From: CAZDDI01 sp964504195
GTDB lineage: Bacteria > Chloroflexota > Anaerolineae > B4-G1 > SLSP01
Direction: 5' to 3'
Length of the DNA: 7,379 bases
Assembly: GCA_964504195.1 (NCBI GenBank)
Contig: CAZDDI010000109.1
Span: 1 to 7,379 of the forward strand
Below are positions 1 through 4,636 of this stretch, piece by piece. A program made the position numbers and the translations under genes. The notes beneath the pieces are model-generated. The model was given only the letters and a program-made list of their open reading frames with translations, was not told the DNA's origin and ran no database searches. Numbering within the stretch: the stretch's first letter is position 1; each line of letters starts with the position of its first letter.

Positions 1-57
1 CTCGGCGCTGGCGACGAATTGACCAAAGTCAAAACCATTTCAGCGAATGGTCAGTGA
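1..57 (+). CDS. Possible C-terminal end of a truncated plus-strand gene
   Basis: Frame 1 is open from the window edge and reads LGAGDELTKVKTISANGQ before tandem stops TGA TAA (55-60). The stretch has a balanced composition typical of real protein, and the double stop fits a real gene end. It would be convergent with the small secreted gene, with the hairpin at 97-121 between them. Only 18 codons are visible, so no family can be named. An open frame of this length can arise by chance, so this is tentative. Confidence 0.35.
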   Translation, partial: LGAGDELTKVKTISANGQ

Positions 58-96
58 TAAGAGTGCGAGAGGATAAATATGGAAATGCAAAAGCAG

Positions 97-121
97 AAAG
101 CGCACCCTAAAGGCGCGCTTT
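97..121 (-). terminator. Hairpin terminator downstream of the small secreted gene
   Basis: Arms 97-106 and 112-121 pair over 10 positions around a 5-nt loop. The one imperfect position is A opposite C on the plus strand but G opposite U in a minus-strand RNA, which favours minus-strand use. The T-rich stretch that follows on the minus strand (CTGCTTTTGCATTT) is a poor U-tract. It lies 51 nt past the stop of the secreted gene and could also end a convergent plus-strand gene. Confidence 0.5.
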
Positions 122-171
122 GTGGTGAAAAGACATACATCAGAGTGATTGCAATTTCCTCGCAGACCGAA

Positions 172-441
172 CTAATACTGCGGAGATTCGACAGTGGTAG
201 GGGCTTGCGTCAACACGATTGGAGCAATGCTACCGGGAGACTGTGTCAGCACGATTGGAGCTGCAGTAGCCGGCGCTTGCGTCAACACGATTGGAGCCGC
301 AGTGGCAGGTGCATCCGTAAGCATCGCTGGGGCATCCGTAGGTTTCGAACCAGATGCCAAGGTCACTGACCCAAGCGACGCAACCATCGCCAGCAAAATC
401 GTTCCCAACAACATAGCCACCAGTTTATTTGATTTAGACAT
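172..441 (-). CDS. Small secreted Ala/Pro/Thr-rich 12-residue-repeat protein
   Basis: This 89-residue protein matches no family I recognise. Residues 1-30 look like a Sec signal peptide: a short basic start (MSKSNK), a hydrophobic core at about 7-28, and a small-residue cleavage region around LAS-G. The mature part is only about 60 residues and consists mostly of a 12-residue unit of the form APATAAPIVLTQ, at 44-55, 56-67 and (diverged, SPGSIAPIVLTQ) 68-79, with partial units on either side. There is no cysteine, transmembrane segment or anchor motif, so it is probably exported or periplasm/wall-associated, and the Thr/Pro content would suit an extended or glycosylated chain; that is inference. 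The ATG is well chosen: AAAGGAGG lies just upstream. A consensus sigma70 promoter precedes it, suggesting strong expression. The overlapping plus-strand frames are mirror translations of the repeats. Confidence 0.8.
   Translation of the reverse strand: MSKSNKLVAMLLGTILLAMVASLGSVTLASGSKPTDAPAMLTDAPATAAPIVLTQAPATAAPIVLTQSPGSIAPIVLTQAPTTVESPQY
203..297 (-). repeat. In-frame tandem repeat, 36-bp period, within the small secreted gene
   Basis: Three near-identical 23-bp segments occur at 203-225, 239-261 and 275-297, spaced exactly 36 bp apart. The first and third are identical; the second differs at a few positions. They encode the APIVLTQ-type core of the 12-residue protein repeat. The period is a multiple of three, so unit gain or loss would keep the reading frame. 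Confidence 0.9.
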
Positions 442-447
442 TTTAGC

Positions 448-455
448 CCTCCTTT
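448..455 (-). promoter_or_regulatory. Strong Shine-Dalgarno of the small secreted gene
   Basis: The minus strand reads AAAGGAGG, then GCTAAA, then ATG. This near-perfect ribosome binding site at normal spacing fixes the start at 441 and indicates efficient translation. Confidence 0.85.
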
Positions 456-479
456 AGCAAACAATCAGGTTAGAATTTG

Positions 480-503
480 GTAATTTTCATTAAAGGAAAT
501 TAC
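480..503 (-). promoter_or_regulatory. Inverted repeat in the leader of the small secreted gene
   Basis: GTAATTT (480-486) and AAATTAC (497-503) form a perfect 7-bp inverted repeat. With transcription predicted to begin near 508, it would sit within the first ~30 nt of the leader. It could be an operator or a 5' stabilising hairpin. The stem is AT-rich and would be weak as RNA. Confidence 0.35.
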
Positions 504-514
504 AATCTTTGCAA

Positions 515-542
515 ATTATAAAACTTTGCTAAAATTTGTCAA
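515..542 (-). promoter_or_regulatory. Consensus sigma70 promoter for the small secreted gene
   Basis: On the minus strand a perfect TTGACA (-35, 537-542) and a perfect TATAAT (-10, 515-520) are separated by 16 bp. Transcription would start near 508, giving a 5' leader of about 67 nt. It sits in the AT-rich gap after the stop of the large regulator gene, so the small gene is probably transcribed independently. Confidence 0.88.
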
Positions 543-579
543 GCGTAACACAAATTATTCATAGAGCTATAAGCAAGGA

Positions 580-3468
580 TCATGCTTCAATCGGCCAATG
601 GCGCAAGGTCTCTAAAGCCGCCGCGGCGCAACCTTCCAAAGTCATAACAACCGCATCAGCACGTTGCTGTACTATTACGGCCTCCGGCAAACGCGCCAGC
701 AGCTCATCACGCAAAACAAGCGCCTGCTGGCGCATTTCCTGATCACTGGCTGAATGCTCACCACAAAACAGCACCCATCCCAACGCCAGTTCTGCGCTAC
801 CATAACGCGCGCACAAATCAGCCACGGCCAAGAGCACCCCCACGATCAACGTCGTATGTTGGCTCATAACAGCTACCTGTAGCGCTTGCTCATACGCACG
901 CGCGGCTTGCGATAGTTTTCCCTGCGCCAGATATACCCCAGCCAATCCTTTACGCGCACTGGCGATACCATAAGGTTGATTCAAAACCTCAGATAGCGCC
1001 AGGCTTTCCTGGTAATAGTTTTGCGCTGCACCATAGTCACGCATGTCATACGCCAGCGTGCCTAAAATCATCAAAATGTAAGCACTTCCCCAACGGTCAC
1101 CAGTTTCCCGGTAAAGCATTAAACTGCGCTGATAGAAAGTCTTTGCTTCTGCATAATCCCCAAAAATTTGGCGGATACTGCCTAACCCTTGCAAATTCCG
1201 CGCCATGCTTTGCCGGTTTCCTAGCAATTCACCTAACATCAACGCCTCAGAATGTAATGTTTGCGCCCGTTCATAATCACCACTTGTGTGCAATGATAGC
1301 GCCAAATTATTCAAGGCTGACACCAGTCCCACTGAATCACCTAATGCCTTGTAGCGTACTACAGCTTCCTCTCGCAAACACAGGGCTTCAGATAAATCAC
1401 CTTGCGCTACTAAAAGATTCCCAAGTCCAGTCAAAGCTCGCGCTGCATTCCAGGCATCCCCAACAGCTTCCGCCAGCGACAAGCTCTCTGTAAAAAGTTC
1501 TTGCGCCCGCGATAAATTCCCCAAGCTATAATAGTTGATATAAGCCAGCGCAATCATAGTAAAAGCCCGTTCACTGGCAGCCACCGAGGGCAACAAGGCC
1601 AGACTTTCTTCGAGCACAGCCTGGGCTTCAGGATAACGCGCAAGCATGAAGCGCAACCAGCCTTGCCGTCCCAGCAGGCGCGCACGCAGCAGCGATACAG
1701 CCGCGTTCGACGGCAACCCACGCAGGCGTTGCTCGGCGCGGCTGAATAAGCGCTCGATTTGCTCTTGCAGGCCGCGCACATCGCCATAACGATGCAAGGC
1801 ATCTACCATTGCATCCAGTTCTAAGGCTTTTGCCTTTTGCACAGCCCACGCCCAAGCCGCCAGGATGTTATCAAAATTATGCTGGATTTCATCCAATACC
1901 GCGGGCAACCGCGGCCCTTTCACATCAGCCGCCAACGCCCCCAGGCGTTCAGCATACCAGGCGCAATGGCGATCGCTCACCTGCGTTTCCAACAGGGGCT
2001 GCTCGCGCAGGTGTTCGGCGGCATACTCGCGGAGCGCCTCCTGAAATATGTAATCGCTGGAAGGCACGGCGCGCAGCCAGGATTTATCACTCAATGCCGC
2101 TAGCCCGTCCGGATCAAGCGTGGCGACGCGCACCGCCGCTGCAGGTGTAAAGCTACCCTGGAACACCGCCAACGCGCACAAAGACTGCTGTTCTGTGGGG
2201 GTGAGCTGTTGCCAGGAGTAATCAAACATCGCCCGCAAACTACGATGGTGAACCGGAACATCATATGCCGTAGTTTCCAAGAAATCCAGGCTATGTGCAA
2301 TCTCTACAGCCACCTCCTGACAGGAGAGATAATGTGTCCACGCGGCCGCCAGCTCAATCGCCAATGAATTGCCCCCTAAAAGCTGGCAGATACGGGTGAT
2401 ATGGGGCAAGTCTGCATCGAGCAGCACAAAATCCGGACGGGTGCGCCGAACGCTTTGCGCGAATAATTGCATTGCATGGGAAGCCCGCACGCTTTCCGGA
2501 TGGTCTGAAGTAGGCAATTGCAGGCCCGGCACGCGCAAAACCTGTTCACCGGGCAAGCTAAGCGGTATATGTGACGTGACGAGCAAGCGTAAGTCGGGCG
2601 CTTGCACCAACAATTCATCCAGGAAAGGTGTCGCCGCCAACAAGTGTTCGAAAGTATCCAACACTAATAATAACTGTTTAGCGCACAAATAATCAATCAC
2701 TTGCGTAGCAGCCGGAGACCGACCCTGAAAGGTCAGTTTAAGCGCTGTACCAATAGCCTGAGCAACCAGCTCGGCCCCGCCCAAAAACGTAAGTGGAACA
2801 ACGTAAACACCATCAGAAAAATCACCCACACACTCAGCGGCAGCCTGCAATGCCAGACGGGTCTTGCCGATGCCACCCGGCCCAACAAGCACGGTCAAGC
2901 GGCGCACCGGGTTGCGCAATGCAGCGATCACGTTTCGCAACTCAGGCCGGGGGATGAAGGGCGACAGATGCAAGGGGAGGTTGTGCGAATATGCGGCGAG
3001 CGAGCGCAAGGGGGGAAAATCAGCGGGTAAATCAGAGGCGTGCAAAGCCAAGAGTAGCAACGGAGAGCCTAAATCTTTAAGCGGGTGTAGACCTAAGGGT
3101 ATTGCATCTGCGCCGACAGGCAATGGAAATGCGTTAATAACATCAGGGGTACAAAGAATTTGCCCCCCCCAGGCCGCCGCCAGCACCGCAGCGCAACGGG
3201 CTGGGGGCGCAATCGCGGTAGCGATCTGCAACACACCAAGCGACTCCCAATCTTGCGCCGCCATCCAGTGATGCCAGGCCAGCGCACAGCCTAACGGGTC
3301 TCCCGGCTCAAAGACCGCGCCAAACGGCTCCAAGACACGCCCTCCATGCGCAACCACGATTTCCTCGAAAGCCATCTCGCACTGCGGCACGCTATAGCGC
3401 ATCGCACGGGACTGGGATTCCCAAAGGCGCGGAGCATCGTCAATGGCTGTCAACAACCAAACCGTCAT
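580..3468 (-). CDS. Degenerate class III cyclase / STAND NTPase / TPR signalling protein
   Basis: This is a 962-residue cytosolic multidomain protein. Residues 1-145 keep the pattern of a class III adenylate/guanylate cyclase (LWE, HGGRV, GGQIL, LKDLG), and the usual linker DLPADFPPLRSL follows at 146-157. The metal Asp positions are Ala (TAIDD at 7-11; FGAVF at 49-53), and the segment carrying the catalytic Asn is missing, so cyclase activity is unlikely. Residues 170-400 form an AfsR/LuxR-type STAND (NB-ARC-like) NTPase: Walker A GPGGIGKT at 196-203 and Walker B LLLVLDTFEH at 266-275. The arginine of the usual TSR motif is H300, and GLPLA is GNSLA (366-370). A winged-helix-like region spans about 405-485. 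Seven TPRs of 40-residue period run from about 593 to 870. No DNA-binding domain or membrane segment is visible. Such proteins usually switch conformation on nucleotide binding and recruit partners through the TPRs; the ligand is unknown. The ATG at 3468 follows AGGGGG. Confidence 0.9.
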   Translation of the reverse strand: MTVWLLTAIDDAPRLWESQSRAMRYSVPQCEMAFEEIVVAHGGRVLEPFGAVFEPGDPLGCALAWHHWMAAQDWESLGVLQIATAIAPPARCAAVLAAAWGGQILCTPDVINAFPLPVGADAIPLGLHPLKDLGSPLLLLALHASDLPADFPPLRSLAAYSHNLPLHLSPFIPRPELRNVIAALRNPVRRLTVLVGPGGIGKTRLALQAAAECVGDFSDGVYVVPLTFLGGAELVAQAIGTALKLTFQGRSPAATQVIDYLCAKQLLLVLDTFEHLLAATPFLDELLVQAPDLRLLVTSHIPLSLPGEQVLRVPGLQLPTSDHPESVRASHAMQLFAQSVRRTRPDFVLLDADLPHITRICQLLGGNSLAIELAAAWTHYLSCQEVAVEIAHSLDFLETTAYDVPVHHRSLRAMFDYSWQQLTPTEQQSLCALAVFQGSFTPAAAVRVATLDPDGLAALSDKSWLRAVPSSDYIFQEALREYAAEHLREQPLLETQVSDRHCAWYAERLGALAADVKGPRLPAVLDEIQHNFDNILAAWAWAVQKAKALELDAMVDALHRYGDVRGLQEQIERLFSRAEQRLRGLPSNAAVSLLRARLLGRQGWLRFMLARYPEAQAVLEESLALLPSVAASERAFTMIALAYINYYSLGNLSRAQELFTESLSLAEAVGDAWNAARALTGLGNLLVAQGDLSEALCLREEAVVRYKALGDSVGLVSALNNLALSLHTSGDYERAQTLHSEALMLGELLGNRQSMARNLQGLGSIRQIFGDYAEAKTFYQRSLMLYRETGDRWGSAYILMILGTLAYDMRDYGAAQNYYQESLALSEVLNQPYGIASARKGLAGVYLAQGKLSQAARAYEQALQVAVMSQHTTLIVGVLLAVADLCARYGSAELALGWVLFCGEHSASDQEMRQQALVLRDELLARLPEAVIVQQRADAVVMTLEGCAAAALETLRHWPIEA
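865..1692 (-). repeat. Seven TPR units of 40 residues
   Basis: Helix-A motifs recur exactly every 40 residues (about residues 601, 641, 681, 721, 761, 801 and 841), each followed by the pattern G-D/N-(Y/L)-x-x-A and an x-x-S/A-L helix B. Examples are DLSEALCLREEAV, DYERAQTLHSEAL and DYAEAKTFYQRSL. The 40-residue unit is typical of the TPR_12-type ligand- or protein-binding superhelix. The DNA itself is diverged, so this is an old repeat. Confidence 0.88.
3034..3468 (-). other. Pseudo-cyclase domain (residues 1-145 of the regulator)
   Basis: It aligns by eye with cyclase domains that precede NTPase-TPR modules. The start LLTAIDDAPRLWE corresponds to the family's FTDIEGSTRLWE, and HGGRVLEPFGAVFE to HGGxVxKTxGDxFxA. 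Both metal-coordinating Asp positions are replaced by Ala. After QIATAI, which matches the strand usually reading RMALHTGE, the sequence jumps to ARCAAVLAAAWGGQIL. It thus skips the roughly ten residues that normally include the catalytic Asn. The flanking frame is intact, so this is a maintained non-catalytic domain and not a frameshift. Confidence 0.75.
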
Positions 3469-3484
3469 CGCCTACCCCCTTCAT

Positions 3485-3501
3485 AAAACCCGCCAGGTTT
3501 T
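3485..3501. repeat. Palindrome AAAACC-n5-GGTTTT upstream of the regulator gene
   Basis: Arms of 6 bp flank CGCCA, 17 bp ahead of the ATG at 3468. A related sequence lies at 3816-3830, and both are preceded on the plus strand by CTTCATA. Its position just in front of the start would suit an operator or a 5' hairpin, but a dispersed repeat is equally possible. Confidence 0.45.
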
Positions 3502-3516
3502 AATGAATTTTAAGAA

Positions 3517-3545
3517 ATTAATCCGTAAATAAGGTTTTGTGTCAA
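3517..3545 (-). promoter_or_regulatory. Candidate promoter for the regulator gene
   Basis: The minus strand has a perfect TTGACA (3540-3545), then 17 bp, then ATTAAT (3517-3522), which matches the -10 consensus at only four of six positions. The -35 is identical to that of the small secreted gene. The leader would be about 40 nt and would contain the AAAACC/GGTTTT palindrome. Confidence 0.45.
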
Positions 3546-3572
3546 GTTGGTCGTTCTAAAAATAAAATGATA

Positions 3573-3601
3573 CCCCCCTTTCCCCCTCCCCCCTTTCCCC
3601 C
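3573..3601 (-). repeat. C-tract tandem repeat; potential G-quadruplex on the minus strand
   Basis: The unit C6-T3-C5 occurs at 3573-3586 and again at 3588-3601, separated by a single T. On the minus strand this reads as four G-runs of five or six with loops of AAA, A and AAA, which meets the standard rule for an intramolecular G-quadruplex. The same G-runs would be in any minus-strand transcript reading through from xthA. Confidence 0.7.
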
Positions 3602-3630
3602 GCAAGCGGAGGAAAGGGGGGATTTTTTTT
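3587..3630 (+). terminator. Strong hairpin followed by T8 (terminator-like on the plus strand)
   Basis: Arms 3587-3603 and 3606-3622 pair at all but one position (C3599 opposite A3610), with the tip around GCAAGC. Eight T residues (3623-3630) follow immediately. This is a complete intrinsic terminator shape on the plus strand, yet every solid neighbouring gene is on the minus strand. It may be part of the repeat element and not a working terminator. Confidence 0.55.
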
Positions 3631-3632
3631 GT

Positions 3633-3673
3633 GGGGTTTTTGGGCGGCGGCGAAGCCGCCGCCCAAAAACCCC
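3633..3673. repeat. Perfect 19-bp hairpin with GAA loop
   Basis: Arms 3633-3651 and 3655-3673 are exact reverse complements around G-A-A. The stem alternates G4, T5 and a GC-rich part. On the plus strand it is followed by GTTATTTTTC, a weak T-rich tail. Such a stem would be very stable as RNA or as extruded DNA. Confidence 0.8.
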
Positions 3674-3686
3674 GTTATTTTTCTCC

Positions 3687-3721
3687 CCCCTCCCCACGCC
3701 GCGTAGCGGCGTGGGGAGGGG
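3687..3721. repeat. Perfect 16-bp hairpin with GTA loop
   Basis: Arms 3687-3702 and 3706-3721 are exact reverse complements around G-T-A. No T-run follows on either strand, so it is not a standard intrinsic terminator. It is the third strong hairpin in a row. Confidence 0.8.
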
Positions 3722-3733
3722 CAAGAGGGTGGG

Positions 3734-3760
3734 TAAAAATTCTCAATTTGTAAATTTTTA
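3734..3760. repeat. AT-rich 8-bp inverted repeat
   Basis: TAAAAATT (3734-3741) and AATTTTTA (3753-3760) are exact complements around an 11-nt loop. It lies about 75 nt downstream of the xthA stop. It may contribute to transcript ending together with the GC hairpin beyond it, but it is thermodynamically weak. Confidence 0.35.
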
Positions 3761-3815
3761 AGAAGCGATTCTTGCAAATGTTTTTATTTTCGGTTCATTC
3801 TCTTAATCTTCATAG

Positions 3816-3830
3816 AAACCTGGCAGGTTT
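3816..3830. repeat. Palindrome AAACCTG-G-CAGGTTT after xthA
   Basis: Two 7-bp arms surround a single base, starting 3 nt after the xthA stop on the minus strand. No U-tract follows, so it is not a classical terminator. It resembles the palindrome at 3485-3501 at the other end of the intergenic region. Confidence 0.5.
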
Positions 3831-3833
3831 GGC

Positions 3834-4619
3834 TCATAGCGCAAATTCTGCTACCACGAAGGTGTGATCCGAAGGGCGCTCTGCGCAACGGGCATCCTTG
3901 TCTACCCACACGCGTGTTGAACGCTCAGCCAGCGGCGCTGTGGCCCAAATATGATCAATCCGCCAGCCAACACCGCGCGTCACCGGATCACGGGCGCGAT
4001 AATCCCAATAGGTAAAATGTCCCGGCTCGCCGGGATAATGCCGCCGGTAGACATCCACAAACCCCCAGTCGCGTACCCGTTCGAGCGCAGCACGCACATC
4101 CGGATGGTAATCCACATGATTTTCCAACCCTTTGGGATTGTGAATATCAATAGGTTCAGGAGCCACGTTGAAATCACCTACCCAGACCAGCGGCGCGGCA
4201 GGGTCATAATGACGCGCGAACAGGGAGCGTAGGCGCTCGAACCAGACCAACTTATACTGGAAGTGTTCCGATTCCACGTCACGGCCCTGCGGGACATAAG
4301 TGTTAACCACCGGCACCCCGGCGACCACCGCACGGATCAAGCGTGGCGCATCGGGCTGGCTGCCATCGTCGAAGCCGCACACCACATCCTGCGGCGCGTC
4401 ACGGCAGATGAGCGCCACGCCAGCATGCGCCTTTTGGCCTTTGAAGGCCACGTGATACCCGGCTGCCTGCAATGGCTCAAGAGGAAAGTCTGCGTCCTGC
4501 ACCTTTGTTTCCTGTACGCACAGCACATCTGGGGATTCGCGTTCCAGCCAATTGAGGATTTGAGCCATACGGGTACGAATTGAATTAGCATTATAAGTGA
4601 CGATTTTGAACGTGGGCAT
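3834..4619 (-). CDS. xthA: Exodeoxyribonuclease III (AP endonuclease)
   Basis: This enzyme cleaves DNA 5' of abasic sites and removes nucleotides from 3' ends in base-excision repair. The 261-residue product has every catalytic position of the exonuclease III/APE1 fold: Asn10 (YNANSIR), Glu37 (QETK), Tyr108 (NTYVPQG), Asp149 and Asn151 (GDFN), Asp222 (RIDH), and Asp251-His252 at the C-terminus (SDH). Length is normal for the family (E. coli about 268). I chose the ATG at 4619, not the upstream in-frame TTG at 4640. GAGGAG lies at good spacing before it, and the protein then starts directly with the first beta strand (MPTFKIVTYN). It starts 17 nt after the lipoprotein gene ends, so the two are probably cotranscribed. 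A divergent role such as RNA or phosphodiester cleavage cannot be excluded, but the AP-endonuclease call is firm. Confidence 0.95.
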   Translation of the reverse strand: MPTFKIVTYNANSIRTRMAQILNWLERESPDVLCVQETKVQDADFPLEPLQAAGYHVAFKGQKAHAGVALICRDAPQDVVCGFDDGSQPDAPRLIRAVVAGVPVVNTYVPQGRDVESEHFQYKLVWFERLRSLFARHYDPAAPLVWVGDFNVAPEPIDIHNPKGLENHVDYHPDVRAALERVRDWGFVDVYRRHYPGEPGHFTYWDYRARDPVTRGVGWRIDHIWATAPLAERSTRVWVDKDARCAERPSDHTFVVAEFAL

Positions 4620-4636
4620 AATACTCCTCAGGTATC

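Larger units (their letters stand above)
3469..3833. other. Gene-free structured intergenic region
   Basis: No credible gene lies in these 365 bp; the open frames present only translate C/G-tracts and hairpins. It holds, left to right, the upstream region of the regulator gene, a C-tract repeat, three strong hairpins, an AT-rich inverted repeat and two related palindromes near the edges. The central block (3573-3721) looks unlike the surrounding AT-rich sequence and resembles a dispersed palindromic repeat inserted between two operons. Confidence 0.7.

Noticed and set aside
203..297. Three 23-bp direct repeats at regular spacing suggesting a mini CRISPR array
   Set aside because: The gaps are only 13 bp and themselves similar, the period is 36 bp in coding frame, and the repeats encode a protein repeat inside a good gene.
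79..369. Plus-strand 96-codon frame with a GAGAGG-like site before its ATG
   Set aside because: Most of it is antisense to the repeat gene, and its product is Arg/Trp/His/Cys-rich with mirrored QHDW repeats, typical of a shadow frame. It also runs through the 97-121 hairpin. The minus-strand gene has a signal peptide, perfect promoter and SD.
194..457. Plus-strand 87-codon frame with ACVNTIGA repeats
   Set aside because: It is the exact antisense, in codon register, of the signal peptide and repeats of the small secreted gene; no SD or promoter supports it.
1809..2150. Long plus-strand frames opposite the regulator gene (also at 2369-2692, 2701-3271 and 1143-1493)
   Set aside because: They are antisense to a continuous 962-codon gene with clear domains, and their products have biased, domain-free composition.
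580..3468. Regulator gene as a DNA-binding AfsR/LuxR transcription factor
   Set aside because: The NTPase-TPR core resembles those regulators, but there is no N- or C-terminal HTH of the LuxR or BTAD/OmpR type; the N-terminus is cyclase-like and the C-terminus ends shortly after the TPRs.
3537..3777. Overlapping 60-74 codon frames on both strands across the intergenic hairpins
   Set aside because: They encode only Pro/Gly/Arg/Phe-rich translations of homopolymer tracts and hairpin arms, with no SD; the DNA is structured, not coding.
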